NCBI GenBank assembly: GCA_949289635.1
Contig: CASEOS010000009.1
Span: 1-57,870 of the forward strand
DNA: 57,870 bases
Direction: 5' to 3'
Source of the DNA: an uncultured Eubacteriales bacterium
Lineage (GTDB): Bacteria > Bacillota > Clostridia > TANB77 > CAG-508
Below the pieces are notes generated by a model, which saw only the letters and a program-made list of their open reading frames with translations, did not search any database and was not told the origin of the DNA. A program made the position numbers and the translations under genes. Position 1 is the first letter of the stretch. Each line of letters starts with the position of its first letter. Shown here piece by piece: positions 26,432 to 37,366 of the stretch.

Positions 26432-26533
26432 GTTTATAAATCCTTTCTATACTTGTCATTTGTTTTATTTCATTAAATCTCTCCTATAAAGTATACTATA
26501 AAATAAATTATTCTGTCAATATAAGTTAGACAA

Positions 26534-26570
26534 AAAAGATACCTCTTACATATAGTGAGAAGTATCTTTT
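26534..26570. terminator. Terminator of the alpha/beta hydrolase gene
   Basis: AAAAGATAC-C-TCTTAC pairs with GTGAGA-A-GTATCTTTT with one mismatch. It lies just after the minus-strand hydrolase. Confidence 0.75.
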
Positions 26571-26582
26571 ATTATGCATTAT

Positions 26583-28040
26583 CTAAAAACTAAACATATT
26601 TTTTATTAATTTTAAAGCTTTGATTAATCCACTAATGAAAGATGTACTTTCTGCAGTTTCTTCTTGATAGTCAGATTCCTTATCAACTTCTGTTCCAGAC
26701 ATAATCATTTCAGCTTCTGCTATAAAGTTATCTACATGTCCTTCATACACATTTTCTTTATTTCCTAATACAATAAATGCATGTTGTTCGCCTTCAGCTT
26801 CAAATCTTTGAACATATGGAATGTTTGGATTACTCATAGCAGTATTATAAACATCAGTACTGTTTTTAAATGGAACTGTTGTGTCACTTGTACCATGTAT
26901 GATTAACAATGGTGTTGAAGATTTTGCTAGACTATTTAATGCATTTTCTAGTTCATCAAAATTTTCTTCTGTTAATCCAACATCTACTTGGTTAATAAGC
27001 ATATCTTTGATGGCATCTCTACCAATAACATCTGATAGACTTGTTACATCAAATATACCTAATATTTTTGCAACCAATTCGTTATTTCCCACAGTATTTA
27101 GTAAATCTTCTACAATTCCTGTCATAGAAGTATATCCACAGTCTTCTACTAGACCAATAACATGTTTGTCTGTAATTGTTTGACCATCTACTTCTAATCC
27201 TGATAAGAAAATGGTTGTGGCTCCACCTAGTGATACACCATGAACGATGATTTCATTACATGTATAATGTTCATTAAGATAGGTTAACCAATCCCAAACA
27301 TCTAAACTGTCTAGATATCCCATGCCACCTTTACCTTTATTACCACCACTATTTCCAAATCCTCTTAAATCTGGTGCTAATATATTAAATCCTTGGTCTA
27401 AATACATTTCTCCTAATGCATCTGCCATTGCTTGTCCATTCATCATAAATCCATGTACTAAAACAACCCACTTATTTGAAGTTGGATTTCCACTACTATC
27501 TACATCAGCATAATAAATATTACCACTTAAATTTACTCTATAAGCTTCTCCTGATAAATTACCTGCTGTTGTTGCAACCATATCATCTACAACAACATTT
27601 GGTTCCAAACTATTTAATGCTATATTGGTATTTCCTAATGCTGATTGAATCGTAGATATGATGGAATTCAGAAAATTACTAGGATCTGTTTCAGTAGATG
27701 AAATCGTTTCATTTAAGATTTTATTAGATATATAAGGTATTGCACTAGTATCACTATAATTTTCTTGAAGTTCCATAATTTTATCAAAGATAGTATTCTT
27801 CATTTCATCAATACTCATGTTTCTATCAATGCCTTGTAAGTAATTTTTTGAATCATTTAAAAATGATTTATAATCTTCGATGTCTCCATACTTATTCTCT
27901 ACTGCTGTATTTGCATGATCGTTATTCCAAAATGGCCAAAAACTAAATGCAGCTTGACTGGTTACTGGTGTTATCACCATAATTGCTAATATCAAAAATG
28001 CTACTAATTTCTTTATAGAAATAAATGAAATTTTTTCCAT
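26583..28040 (-). CDS. Secreted alpha/beta hydrolase
   Basis: The 485-residue protein has a signal peptide or N-anchor (about 10-32, ending SQAAFS). The hydrolase core starts near residue 190: the oxyanion/HG region LVHGFMMNG, then DLRGFGNSGG, the nucleophile elbow GVSLGGA, the acid region HGTSDTTVP, and the His in EQHAF near 420. The Ser, Asp and His needed for catalysis are all present. A helical region of about 150 residues lies before the core. Substrate is unknown. It may be an esterase or peptidase acting outside the cell. It has an AAGGAGG site. Confidence 0.82.
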   Translation of the reverse strand: MEKISFISIKKLVAFLILAIMVITPVTSQAAFSFWPFWNNDHANTAVENKYGDIEDYKSFLNDSKNYLQGIDRNMSIDEMKNTIFDKIMELQENYSDTSAIPYISNKILNETISSTETDPSNFLNSIISTIQSALGNTNIALNSLEPNVVVDDMVATTAGNLSGEAYRVNLSGNIYYADVDSSGNPTSNKWVVLVHGFMMNGQAMADALGEMYLDQGFNILAPDLRGFGNSGGNKGKGGMGYLDSLDVWDWLTYLNEHYTCNEIIVHGVSLGGATTIFLSGLEVDGQTITDKHVIGLVEDCGYTSMTGIVEDLLNTVGNNELVAKILGIFDVTSLSDVIGRDAIKDMLINQVDVGLTEENFDELENALNSLAKSSTPLLIIHGTSDTTVPFKNSTDVYNTAMSNPNIPYVQRFEAEGEQHAFIVLGNKENVYEGHVDNFIAEAEMIMSGTEVDKESDYQEETAESTSFISGLIKALKLIKNMFSF

Positions 28041-28191
28041 AATACAATCCTCCTTTTATCCATAAATTAAGAACTATATCACGAAGCTTAAAATAGCATA
28101 TTATAGCTATTCTTTTTAACTGTTCTACATAATATTTTACCATATTTTCTGTATTTTGTCAAAATATGTAAACGTTATACGAACATAGGAC

Positions 28192-28298
28192 AAACGATGA
28201 CTTGGGGACGGAGCAAAAATCATCATTTAATAAAATTTCATTAATTTTTGACTTTTTAAATAAATGATGATTTTTGCTCCGTCCCCAAGTCATCGTTT
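28192..28298. repeat. REPIN-like inverted pair of GGGGACGGAGC repeats
   Basis: Perfect 38-bp arms (28192-28229 and 28261-28298) surround 31 bases. Within each arm GATGA and TCATC flank TTGGGGACGGAGCAAAAA, so each arm is itself a small hairpin. It ends 4 bases from the guaA stop. Confidence 0.8.
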
Positions 28299-28302
28299 CA
28301 CT

Positions 28303-29841
28303 TTATTCCCATTCAATGGTTGCAGGTGGTTTTGAAGTAATATCATAAACAACTCTGTTAACATGTTTTACTTCATTCACAATTCTTGAAGAAACTTTTT
28401 CTAGTATTTCATAAGGAATTTTACTCCAAACACCAGTCATAAAATCTGTCGTTTCTACTGCACGTAGGGCAATAGTATAATCATAAGTTCTTTCATCACC
28501 CATAACACCAACAGATTTTAAGTTTGTTAGTACAGCAAAATATTGATTAATAGATTTATGAAGTCCAGCATTTGCAATCTCTTCTCTGAAGATACTGTCT
28601 GCTTCTTTTAAGATATCTAATTTGTCATCAGTAATATCTCCAATCACTCTGATAGCTAGTCCAGGTCCAGGGAATGGTTGTCTAAATACTAAGTTTTCTG
28701 GTATTCCTAATTCTAATCCTGTTTTTCTAACTTCATCTTTAAATAGATTTCTTAAAGGTTCTACAATTTCTTTGAAATCTACATAGTCAGGAAGACCACC
28801 AACATTGTGATGACTTTTAATAACAGAACTTTTTCCTAAACCACTTTCGATAACATCAGGGTAAATAGTACCTTGTACTAAAAAGTCTACTGTACCAATT
28901 TTCTTTGCTTCTTCTTCAAATACTCTAATAAATTCTTCTCCAATAATTTTTCTCTTTCTTTCTGGATCTGTAACTCCAGCAAGTTTTTCTAAGAATCTAT
29001 CTTTTGCATTAACTCTAATCAAATTAATATCAAATTGATTTCTGAAAACTTCTTCAACTTCATCACCTTCGTTTTTACGAAGTAATCCATGGTCAACAAA
29101 AATACAGGTTAAGTTTTTGCCAATTGCTTTATGTAATAATACAGCTGCAACAGATGAATCCACACCACCAGATAGGGCACATAAAGCTTTTTTATCTCCA
29201 ATTTTCTCTTTTAACGTTTTAATGCTATCTTCTACAAAAGAAGAAATTTGCCAATCTCCAGAACAGCCACAAATGTTAAATAAGAAGTTTTTAATCACTT
29301 GTGTCCCATTAACAGATAAATTTACTTCTGGATGGAATTGAATACCATATAATTTTTTCTCAACATTTTCCATGGCAGCATTTGGGCAATGATCTGTTGA
29401 ACCAATATTTTTAAAACCACTTGGTACTTCTGATACAAAATCTGTATGACTCATTAAGAAATCATTTGTTGTTTCAAATCCTTGAAATAGGGAAGAGGTG
29501 TTATCAATATTTACCTTTGTTGTTCCATATTCTCTTGTATTTGCTCTTGATACATTTCCTCCTAAAGTATATGTCATTAATTGCATACCATAACAAATTC
29601 CCAAAACAGGAATACCTAAATCAAAAATGCCTTCTGCACATTTAGGAGAATCTTCTCCATAAACACTAGCAGGTCCACCTGTGAAGATAATTCCTTTTGG
29701 ATTTTTTTCTTTGATTTTCTCGATAGAAATATTGTATGGTACAACTTCAGAATATACATTACATTCTCTAACTCTTCTTGCAATTAATTGATTATATTGT
29801 CCGCCAAAGTCTAAGATTAAAATTAATTCATTTTCTTTCAT
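28303..29841 (-). CDS. guaA: GMP synthase (glutamine-hydrolysing)
   Basis: The 512-residue enzyme turns XMP into GMP using glutamine and ATP. The class I glutaminase domain has the Cys in GICYGMQ (about 79-85) and the His/Glu pair in FHPEV (about 170-174). The ATP-pyrophosphatase P-loop is SGGVDSS (about 224-230). The C-terminal dimerisation domain ends ATIEWE, as in typical GuaA. ATG 29841 follows GGAGGT; the upstream in-frame ATGs precede that site. I saw no purine riboswitch in the 150 bases upstream. Confidence 0.95.
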   Translation of the reverse strand: MKENELILILDFGGQYNQLIARRVRECNVYSEVVPYNISIEKIKEKNPKGIIFTGGPASVYGEDSPKCAEGIFDLGIPVLGICYGMQLMTYTLGGNVSRANTREYGTTKVNIDNTSSLFQGFETTNDFLMSHTDFVSEVPSGFKNIGSTDHCPNAAMENVEKKLYGIQFHPEVNLSVNGTQVIKNFLFNICGCSGDWQISSFVEDSIKTLKEKIGDKKALCALSGGVDSSVAAVLLHKAIGKNLTCIFVDHGLLRKNEGDEVEEVFRNQFDINLIRVNAKDRFLEKLAGVTDPERKRKIIGEEFIRVFEEEAKKIGTVDFLVQGTIYPDVIESGLGKSSVIKSHHNVGGLPDYVDFKEIVEPLRNLFKDEVRKTGLELGIPENLVFRQPFPGPGLAIRVIGDITDDKLDILKEADSIFREEIANAGLHKSINQYFAVLTNLKSVGVMGDERTYDYTIALRAVETTDFMTGVWSKIPYEILEKVSSRIVNEVKHVNRVVYDITSKPPATIEWE

Positions 29842-29964
29842 ATTTACCTCCGAAATTAAAATCATATACATATGATATCACAATTTGTCGATAAAGTAAA
29901 TAAAAACCAGAGATATATGGAAGAAAAAGTAGTAATTATTCTAATTTTGCAAAGATAAAACAAA

Positions 29965-29988
29965 AAATACTCTATAAAAAGAGTATTT
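29965..29988 (-). terminator. Terminator of the TIGR03943/YcgQ-like gene
   Basis: AAATACTC (29965-29972) pairs with GAGTATTT (29981-29988). On the minus strand a T-rich tract (TTTTTTGTTTT) follows. Confidence 0.65.
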
Positions 29989-29995
29989 CTATTTT

Positions 29996-30544
29996 CTATA
30001 ACACACCACTTGTAGGAATATAAGTATCATCTGGAGGATACACATACTCTTCATTTGGTTTATCCACTGTTTTTATCTCTGTAACTTTTACAATTGGCAT
30101 ATCACCATGATAATTACCTTTCGTAATTTCACCTGTTAATTCTACCCATGTTTCATTTACAAAATCTTGTGCATTCTCATATTCGCAAAGAAATCCCACA
30201 ATCACATATTGAAAATCAGAAGAAATAATCATATCTCTTGCCAATATAAATTGTGCATCTGTTAAATCTAATACTCGATATACATATCCTGTAAATTGGA
30301 TTTTTACACCAACATAATCATCTATATTTTCATGAACTGCTTTTAAAACATTGGTATAATTTTTCGCAGAAATAACAGAAACATTACTTTGAGGTAAACA
30401 ACTAGAAATACTTTTATTGTTTTTAGCACCGACAAATAATTTAATACTAACAAAAATTAAGATGACAATAATTAATATCACAATTCCTGTAAAAAAGTAT
30501 TTGAAAATTTTACCACCATTGACTTTAAAATTATATATAAACAT
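29996..30544 (-). CDS. YcgQ-like (TIGR03943/DUF1980 type) membrane-anchored protein
   Basis: The 182-residue protein has one N-terminal membrane helix (about 15-38) and an outside domain. The segment IQFTGYVYR, then ILARDMIISSDFQYVIVGFL, then WVELTGEI, matches the C-terminal beta domain of YcgQ/TIGR03943 proteins. Those usually pair with a YcgR-type permease, which is not seen here. This copy lacks the usual Cys pair in the ARDMIISS region. Function is unknown. Confidence 0.65.
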   Translation of the reverse strand: MFIYNFKVNGGKIFKYFFTGIVILIIVILIFVSIKLFVGAKNNKSISSCLPQSNVSVISAKNYTNVLKAVHENIDDYVGVKIQFTGYVYRVLDLTDAQFILARDMIISSDFQYVIVGFLCEYENAQDFVNETWVELTGEITKGNYHGDMPIVKVTEIKTVDKPNEEYVYPPDDTYIPTSGVL

Positions 30545-30607
30545 AAAAAATCCTTTCTTTCACGAGTGTTGTTATTTAAATATATGTATAAAAATTTCTA
30601 TTATGCT

Positions 30608-30730
30608 AAAATTGCGATGATTTTGGGGACGGAGCAAAAAGTCATCATTTTTCTTAATAATTTGATTAAATAAACTTTTTTTAATCACAATGATGACTTT
30701 TTGCTCCGTCCCCAAAATCATCGCAATTTT
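30608..30730. repeat. REPIN-like inverted pair of GGGGACGGAGC repeats
   Basis: Perfect 42-bp arms (30608-30649 and 30689-30730) surround 39 bases. The core is the same as at 28192-28298, with different outer bases. It sits between divergent genes upstream of secA. Confidence 0.8.
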
Positions 30731-30751
30731 TAATAAATGCCTTTAAAACAC

Positions 30752-30780
30752 TTGATAAAAAAAGATTTTAGTGATATAGT
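30752..30780 (+). promoter_or_regulatory. secA promoter
   Basis: TTGATA (30752-30757) and TATAGT (30775-30780) are spaced by 17 bases, with a TGA extension, 40 bases before the ATG. Confidence 0.65.
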
Positions 30781-30819
30781 AACAAAGTGAAAAAATAAAC
30801 TTAGGAGGACCGATTAACA

Positions 30820-33564
30820 ATGGGATTATTTAAAACATATAGTGAGAAAGAAGTAAAAAGGGTAAAGCCATTAGTTGCTAAAATTAATGCACTTGAAGAA
30901 GAAATGGAAAAATTAAGTGATAGTGAATTAAGAGGAAAAACAGAATATTTCAAAAAGCAATTAGCAGATGGTAAAACGTTAGATGATATATTACCAGAAG
31001 CATTCGCAGTTGTTAGAGAAGCTTCTAAAAGAGTTTTAGGCATGAGACATTTTGATGTGCAATTAATTGGTGGTATTATTTTACACCAAGGTAGAATTGC
31101 AGAAATGAAAACTGGTGAAGGTAAAACATTAGTTGCTACATTACCAGTATATTTAAATGCACTTGAAGGAAAAGGTGTGCATGTTATCACTGTAAATGAT
31201 TACTTAGCAAAAAGAGATAGTGAATGGATGGGAAAATTATATAAATTCTTAGGACTATCTGTTGGTTTGGTAATTGCTGGTATGGAGCCTAAAGCAAAAC
31301 AAGAAGCATACAATGCAGATGTTACTTATGGTACAAATAATGAATTTGGATTTGATTACTTAAGAGATAATATGGTTATTTATAAAGATCAATTAGTACA
31401 AAGAGGATTACATTACGCCATTGTCGATGAGATTGATAGTATTTTAATTGATGAAGCTAGAACACCATTGATTATTTCAGGTAGAGCAAATGAGTCATCT
31501 GATTTATATAAAAGAGCGGATAATTTTGTTAGAAAATTAACACCAAGAGTAATTGTAGAAGAAGATGTAAAAGATTACGAACAAGCAGAAGATAATGAAA
31601 AATACGACTATATCGTAGACTTAAAAGCAAAATCTGCATCATTGACACAAAAGGGTATCAAGAAAGCTGAAGAAGCATTTGGTTTAGAAAACTTCAATGA
31701 CTTAGAAAACTCAACATTAGTACATCATGTTAATCAAGCTTTAAGAGCACATGGTGTTATGAAAAAAGATATTGACTATATCGTAAAAGATGGGGAAGTA
31801 TTAATTGTTGACGAATTTACAGGTCGTATCATGTATGGAAGAAGATACAACAATGGATTACATCAAGCAATTGAAGCAAAAGAACATGTAAAAATTGCAG
31901 ATGAATCAAAAACATTAGCAACTATCACATTCCAAAACTACTTTAGAATGTATGACAAATTATCTGGTATGACTGGTACAGCCATGACAGAAGAAGCAGA
32001 ATTCGAAGAAATTTATAACTTAGATGTTGTCGAAATACCAACAAACAAACCAATGATTCGTAAAGATGAAAATGATGTTATTTACAAAAATGAAAATGCA
32101 AAATTTAGAGCCATTGTAAGAAGTATTAAAGAAAGTCATGAAAAAGGTCAACCAGTTCTAGTAGGTACAGTATCTATCGAAAAATCTGAAAAATTAAGCA
32201 AATTATTAAAACAAGAAGGAATTAAACATGAAGTATTAAATGCCAAATACCATGAAAAAGAAGCAGAAATTGTTGCACAAGCTGGTAAGTTTGGAGCAGT
32301 AACGATTGCAACAAACATGGCAGGACGTGGTACTGATATTATCCTAGGTGGAAACAGCGAATTTTTAGCAAAAGAAGAAATGAGAAGAAAGAAAATATCT
32401 CATGAGCTAATTGAAGAAGCAAACACGTATTATGAAACAGATGATGAGGATATTTTAAATGCTAGAAAACAATTCAAAGAATTAGTAGATAAATATGAAG
32501 AACAAATTAAAGAAGAAAAACAAAAAGTTATTACTGCTGGTGGATTAAAAATCATAGGAACTGAAAGACATGAATCAAGAAGAATTGATAACCAGTTAAG
32601 AGGACGTTCTGGACGTCAAGGAGATATTGGTGAATCTAAATTCTATATCGCATTAGATGATGATTTAATGAAAATTTTTGGTGGAGATGTCATTACAAAA
32701 GTATATAATTCATTAGGTGCAGATGAAGATATGCCAATTGATTCTAAGATAATATCTCGAGCAGTTGAAAATGCACAAAAGAAAGTAGAAGGAAGAAACT
32801 TTAGTATTCGTAAAAATGTATTAAAATATGATGATGTTATGAATGCACAAAGAGAAATTATTTATGCACAAAGACGTGAAGTATTAAATGGTGAAAATAT
32901 TCATGACAATATCATAGATATGATAAATGCTGTTGCTAATGCTACTGTTCAAATGTATGTAGAACCAGAAAATAATGAAGTAAATGTAGAGGCATTGCAT
33001 CAAGATATTTTAAACACTTATGGAATTGATATGTTAGCATATATTAAAGAACATGTTTCTGAGCCTGAAAAGATTTCTGAAGAACTTATGAAACAAGCAA
33101 ATGCAAAATATGTAGAAAAAGAAACACAAATTGGTTCTGATGAAATGAGAGAACTTGAAAGAGTTGTTATGCTTAAAGTAGTAGACGAAAAATGGATGAA
33201 CCATATAGACAGTATGGATGAATTAAAAAATGGTATTGGTCTTCGTGCTTATGGACAACAAGATCCTGTTGTAAAATACAGAATCGAAGGTATGGATATG
33301 TTTGATGAAATGATTTCAGACATTAAAGTAGATGTAACCAAAATTCTAATGAATATTCGCCAGCAAGGTGAAGCAAAAAGACAAGAAACTGTAAAAATTA
33401 CAGGTGCAGCCTTAGAAGCTATTCATAGTGTTGATGGTGGTTCAAAAATTGGAACAGATGTTGATAGAACCATTAGAAATGATGGGCCAAAAGTAGGAAG
33501 AAATGACCCATGTCCATGTGGTTCGGGTAAAAAGTATAAGAACTGTTGTGGGAAAAATGCATAG
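30820..33564 (+). CDS. secA: Preprotein translocase ATPase SecA
   Basis: The 914-residue motor drives secreted proteins through SecYEG. It has Walker A MKTGEGKT (about 96-103), the DEAD-type [12 protein letters not shown] (about 203-214), the preprotein cross-linking domain, the second helicase domain ([21 protein letters not shown]), the helical scaffold, and a C-terminal zinc-binding [13 protein letters not shown]. The ribosome binding site is AGGAGG. Full length with no oddity. Confidence 0.97.
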   Translation: MGLFKTYSEKEVKRVKPLVAKINALEEEMEKLSDSELRGKTEYFKKQLADGKTLDDILPEAFAVVREASKRVLGMRHFDVQLIGGIILHQGRIAEMKTGEGKTLVATLPVYLNALEGKGVHVITVNDYLAKRDSEWMGKLYKFLGLSVGLVIAGMEPKAKQEAYNADVTYGTNNEFGFDYLRDNMVIYKDQLVQRGLHYAIVDEIDSILIDEARTPLIISGRANESSDLYKRADNFVRKLTPRVIVEEDVKDYEQAEDNEKYDYIVDLKAKSASLTQKGIKKAEEAFGLENFNDLENSTLVHHVNQALRAHGVMKKDIDYIVKDGEVLIVDEFTGRIMYGRRYNNGLHQAIEAKEHVKIADESKTLATITFQNYFRMYDKLSGMTGTAMTEEAEFEEIYNLDVVEIPTNKPMIRKDENDVIYKNENAKFRAIVRSIKESHEKGQPVLVGTVSIEKSEKLSKLLKQEGIKHEVLNAKYHEKEAEIVAQAGKFGAVTIATNMAGRGTDIILGGNSEFLAKEEMRRKKISHELIEEANTYYETDDEDILNARKQFKELVDKYEEQIKEEKQKVITAGGLKIIGTERHESRRIDNQLRGRSGRQGDIGESKFYIALDDDLMKIFGGDVITKVYNSLGADEDMPIDSKIISRAVENAQKKVEGRNFSIRKNVLKYDDVMNAQREIIYAQRREVLNGENIHDNIIDMINAVANATVQMYVEPENNEVNVEALHQDILNTYGIDMLAYIKEHVSEPEKISEELMKQANAKYVEKETQIGSDEMRELERVVMLKVVDEKWMNHIDSMDELKNGIGLRAYGQQDPVVKYRIEGMDMFDEMISDIKVDVTKILMNIRQQGEAKRQETVKITGAALEAIHSVDGGSKIGTDVDRTIRNDGPKVGRNDPCPCGSGKKYKNCCGKNA

Positions 33565-33613
33565 TACTTGTGTGTAAAGCTTTTTATAAAAATTTATAAA
33601 AGATTAAAAATAC

Positions 33614-33651
33614 AGAAGTGTAACTCAAATAAAAAGGGGACACTTCTTTTT
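33614..33651 (+). terminator. Terminator after secA
   Basis: AGAAGTGT (33614-33621) pairs with ACACTTCT (33640-33647), followed by TTTT. Confidence 0.7.
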
Positions 33652-33747
33652 ACTTGAAATTTATAAATTAAAAAATTGATAAACTTGACTTTTTCATAAT
33701 AAATACTATATCATAGGATACATAATAGATAATAGGAGTGTGATAAC

Positions 33748-34849
33748 ATGTTAGAATTAGAAGAAAATTCAAGACTTCTAAAAACATTAGAAGAAAAACT
33801 ACAAGATTTGGGTGAGTCACTTTGACATCTCTAAATTAGAAAAAGAATTAAAAGATTTAGAATCTGAAACCTTAAAAGAAGATTTTTGGCAAGACAACAA
33901 ACATTCAAATAAAGTATTAGCAAAAATAAAAAACATCAAAAACAAAGTAAATGAATATAGAAAAATAGAAAGCGAAATACAAAATTTAAACGAATTAACA
34001 GAGCTAACCAATATGGAACCTGATGAAGAAATTGCAAAAGATATTGTAAAAAGCACCAAAATTTTAGAACAAGAAGTAGAAAAATTAGAAATAGCTACTT
34101 TGTTATCTGGAAAATATGATGCCAATAATGCCATTGTAACCATCCATCCTGGGGCAGGGGGAACTGAATCACAAGATTGGGCTGAAATGTTATACAGAAT
34201 GTATACAAGATGGGCAGATAAAAATGGATATAAAGTAACAGAATTAGATTATTTAGAAGGTGAAGAAGCAGGAATAAAAAGTGTTACCTTTGAAATTATA
34301 GGTGAATATGCTTATGGATATATGAAAGGGGAGATGGGCGTACATAGATTAGTTCGAATTTCTCCATTTGATAGTGGGGGAAGGAGACATACCTCATTTG
34401 CTTCTGTCGAAGTTTTACCTGAAATCACAGATGATATTGAAATTGACATTAATCCAGATGATTTAAGAATTGATACATATAGAGCTTCTGGCGCAGGAGG
34501 ACAACATATTAATAAAACATCTTCTGCTGTAAGGATTACACATATACCAACTAATATCGTCGTTGCCTGTCAATCGGAACGTTCTCAGATACAAAATAGA
34601 GAAACTGCCATGAGGATGTTAAAATCAAAATTGTTAGATTTAAAAGAAAAAGAACATAAAGAAAAAATAGAAGATTTAAAAGGAGAACAAAGAGAAATTG
34701 CATGGGGAAGCCAAATTCGTTCCTATGTATTTTGTCCATACACCATGGTAAAAGACCATAGGACCAACTATGAAGTTGGAAACGTAGAAGCTGTTATGGA
34801 TGGAAAAATAGATGATTTTATGGAAAGTTACTTAAAATTTTCCAAATAA
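33748..34849 (+). CDS. prfB: Peptide chain release factor 2 with programmed +1 frameshift
   Basis: RF2 ends translation at UGA and UAA. Frame 0 runs 33748-33822 (25 codons) and meets an in-frame TGA at 33823-33825 in the classic slip site CTT TGA C, with an SD-like GGTGAG just before. The +1 frame continues from GAC 33824 to 34849, for a total of about 366 residues. The catalytic GGQ lies in GAGGQHINKT, and the stop-recognition SPF motif is present (RISPFDSGGRR). This is the known autoregulatory RF2 frameshift: low RF2 favours shifting. Promoter-like TTGACT lies at 33685. Confidence 0.95.
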
Positions 34850-34943
34850 TTTGACATATTTTAACACAATCGAATATAATGTAAAGAGTTAAATTTAAAT
34901 AAATTTAACTTTTTATTATTACGAAATAAAGAAGGTGCTCAAT

Positions 34944-35912
34944 ATGGAGGACATAATTATTTTAAAGTTTGGAGGTAGTTCTGTTTCTAATAATGAAAAT
35001 TTAAAAATCGTTGCCAACAAAATTATTGATTTCAAAAATAACAACCCAAACATAGTTGTTATTTTATCAGCACAAGGAAAGACAACAGATAAGTTAATTA
35101 ATGAAGCTTATGAATTAACAGAGGAGGTTAATAAAAGAGAATTAGATGCACTGGTTAGCTGTGGAGAGCAAATGTCAGCAGCTAAATTAAGTATTTTACT
35201 AAACAGTTTAGGATTTCCTTCTGTATCTTTAACAGGATGGCAAGCTGGTATTTATACAAATAACACTAATCAAGATGCATTAATAGAAAACATCAATACA
35301 AAAAGAATCTGTTCAGAATTGGAAAGTGGAAACATTGTCATTATAACAGGATTTCAAGGAATTAATGAAAATCTAGACATAACCACTTTTGGTAGAGGCG
35401 GTTCTGATACAACAGCAGTTGCAGTTGCAGCAGCTTTAAAAGCTAAAAACTGTTACATTTTTTCCGATGTAGATGGAATCTATTCATCAGATCCAAATAA
35501 AGTTCATGGAACAAAAAAATTAACAAAACTTTCTTATGATGAAATGCTAGAATTGTCAAATGAAGGTGCAAAAGTATTGCATAATCGATGTATTGAAATT
35601 GGAAAAAAATATAACATACCTATCATCACAAAATCAACATTTAATGATAACTATGGAACTGTCATATCTAATCAAAAAATCGAAAAAAATGAAATCAAAA
35701 GTATTATAAAAAAAGATGTATCAAGAATTTCTATTATAGGCAACGGAATCATTAGAAATACAGATGCTATGATAAAAGCAATCAACTTTATCAAACAAAA
35801 CAAATTAGAAATGTTAGAATTTAATATCTCTGAAAGTAAAATTTCTATTACATTTAAGAACTTTGTCAGTGACAAAATATTAGAAAAATTGCATAATGAG
35901 ATATGTATATAA
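34944..35912 (+). CDS. Aspartokinase with a shortened regulatory region
   Basis: The 322-residue protein has the aspartate kinase catalytic domain: KFGGSS (about 8-13), the substrate region SCGEQMSA, FQGIN, TFGRGGSDTTA (about 151-161) and FSDVDGIYSSDP. Only about 70 residues remain after it, enough for one ACT domain (IIKKDVSRISIIGNGI...), while typical enzymes of about 400 residues carry two. It phosphorylates aspartate for Lys/Thr/Met or diaminopimelate synthesis. Feedback control may be weak or need a partner. ATG 34944 was preferred over GTG 34935 because GAAGGTG is then correctly spaced. The stop codon touches the next repeat. Confidence 0.85.
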   Translation: MEDIIILKFGGSSVSNNENLKIVANKIIDFKNNNPNIVVILSAQGKTTDKLINEAYELTEEVNKRELDALVSCGEQMSAAKLSILLNSLGFPSVSLTGWQAGIYTNNTNQDALIENINTKRICSELESGNIVIITGFQGINENLDITTFGRGGSDTTAVAVAAALKAKNCYIFSDVDGIYSSDPNKVHGTKKLTKLSYDEMLELSNEGAKVLHNRCIEIGKKYNIPIITKSTFNDNYGTVISNQKIEKNEIKSIIKKDVSRISIIGNGIIRNTDAMIKAINFIKQNKLEMLEFNISESKISITFKNFVSDKILEKLHNEICI

Positions 35913-35996
35913 TGTCCATTTGGGGACGTTTCTGTTTGGACATTTTTTAAACAATTTACATAAAAATGTCCAAACAGAAACGTCCCCAAATGGACA
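35913..35996. repeat. REPIN-like inverted pair of GGGGACGTTTCTG repeats
   Basis: Perfect 35-bp arms (35913-35947 and 35962-35996) with a 14-base loop. Each arm is a hairpin (TGTCCA...TGGACA). The units match the single copies at 5881-5910 and 11194-11223. Confidence 0.8.
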
Positions 35997-36074
35997 CAAA
36001 ATCCTTTTTGCTAGTTCTAAAATAGACAACCTCTGAATATATATAATTTAGATTAAAAATTTGGAGGTATGCAT

Positions 36075-36371
36075 ATGACGATAGATGAAAGAAAAACAAT
36101 CAATACAGCCGTAGTTCAAAACCTAATATTAGAAAATAGAGGAAAGTTAAGTATATCAGGTGTTCTAGATGTTTTAAGCTTTGATGATCAAGTCATCATG
36201 GTAGAAACAGAATTAGGATTATTAACAATAAAAGGTGAAAATCTTAGGATTACAAAATTAAGTATCGATACTTCTGAAGTAATTGTAGAGGGAAATATTT
36301 CTTATTTAGCATATAGCAATAAAGAAGTAGAAAAAAATAAAGGTAGCATTATTAGCAAAATATTTAAATAA
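36075..36371 (+). CDS. yabP: Sporulation protein YabP
   Basis: The 98-residue soluble protein has the YabP/YqfC pattern: LENRGKLSISGVLDVLSFDDQ, then ETELGLLTIKGENLRI. In B. subtilis yabP and yabQ are made in the mother cell under SigE and are needed for spore cortex. GGAGG is 7 bases from ATG 36075, so the ATG at 36069 is too close to be the start. It is the first gene of yabP-yabQ-divIC, a conserved order. Confidence 0.92.
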   Translation: MTIDERKTINTAVVQNLILENRGKLSISGVLDVLSFDDQVIMVETELGLLTIKGENLRITKLSIDTSEVIVEGNISYLAYSNKEVEKNKGSIISKIFK

Positions 36372-36394
36372 AATTTTGCAATAGGGGGAAAATA

Positions 36395-36901
36395 ATGATT
36401 TATACACAATTACAATTGTTCTTTATATTCCTTGTAAATGGTTTGTTAATTGCTTTATTGTTTGACTTTTTTAGAATATTAAGAAAGACCATAAAAACAG
36501 CTGATTTTATCACTTATATTGAAGATGCTTTATTTTGGATTTTAACTGGTTTTATTATATTATATTCTATATTTACATATAATAATGGTGAAATTCGATT
36601 ATTTATGTTTTTGGCAATTATCTTAGGTATTTCAATATATTCTATATTTATTAGTAAACTAATTTTGAAAATTAGTTTATATATCATAAATAGTATTAAA
36701 AAAATTTTAGGTGTTATATTGCATATAATAAAAATTCCATTTTACTTTTCAATAAAATTGGTAAAAAAATTATTTTTAAGTCCAATATTGTTCATTATTA
36801 TCAATATCAGAAATTATTTTACAAAATTCCTTAAAAATTTTTCTAATACATTAAAAAAAGTAAAAATATCAAATAAATTTGTAAAAAAGGCAAAAAATTA
36901 G
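36395..36901 (+). CDS. yabQ: Spore cortex biosynthesis protein YabQ
   Basis: The 168-residue membrane protein has about four helices in its first 100 residues (FFIFLVNGLLIALLFDFFRI, FWILTGFIILYSIFTYNNG) and a Lys-rich C-terminal tail. YabQ lies in the outer forespore membrane and is needed for cortex formation. The tail is longer and more basic than usual. GGGGG precedes the ATG, and it follows yabP by 23 bases. Confidence 0.88.
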   Translation: MIYTQLQLFFIFLVNGLLIALLFDFFRILRKTIKTADFITYIEDALFWILTGFIILYSIFTYNNGEIRLFMFLAIILGISIYSIFISKLILKISLYIINSIKKILGVILHIIKIPFYFSIKLVKKLFLSPILFIIINIRNYFTKFLKNFSNTLKKVKISNKFVKKAKN

Positions 36902-36965
36902 AAGGATTTCTATAAAATTTGTAGAATAATATATATGTGAAACTTTTAATAAATGGAGATTACTT

Positions 36966-37241
36966 ATGAAAAAAAATAAAAAAATTTTAAGAAATTTATT
37001 AATTATAGCAATTATTATATATATTGCCTTTGTTTTTATAAATCAACAAAAAACTTTGAATCAATATAGTAAAAATACTGAAGAATTAAATCAACAAATA
37101 GCCTCAGAAAAGGCAACAAATGAAGATTTAAATCAAGAAAAAGATAATGTTAATTCTTTAGATTTTATTGAAGAAATGGCTAGGGAAAAATTAGATATGT
37201 ATCATCCTAATGAAAGAGTATATATGGATCAAGGAATGTAA
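36966..37241 (+). CDS. divIC: Septum formation initiator (DivIC/FtsB family)
   Basis: The 91-residue bitopic protein has a basic N-terminus, one membrane helix (about 10-27) and an external coiled coil (QKTLNQYSKNTEELNQQIAS...). It ends in the conserved AREKLDMYHPNERVY. It belongs to the FtsL-DivIC-DivIB divisome complex. Its position after yabQ matches B. subtilis. Confidence 0.9.
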   Translation: MKKNKKILRNLLIIAIIIYIAFVFINQQKTLNQYSKNTEELNQQIASEKATNEDLNQEKDNVNSLDFIEEMAREKLDMYHPNERVYMDQGM

Positions 37242-37366
37242 TCTTTTAGATTATATTCCTTTTTTTGAAAATTTTGTTTATTTTTTGTATTTTTTATGTT
37301 ATAATAAGATTTGTATTAGATTCGTTTTATTCCCATAATATAAAAATAATAATTATAGGAGGTTTT

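Noticed and set aside
29842..29995. Purine riboswitch before guaA
   Set aside because: No three-way junction with the conserved core or terminator hairpin could be found in the short leader.
33817..34143. Minus-strand frame inside prfB
   Set aside because: Ser/Phe-rich shadow of the helical N-terminal part of RF2.
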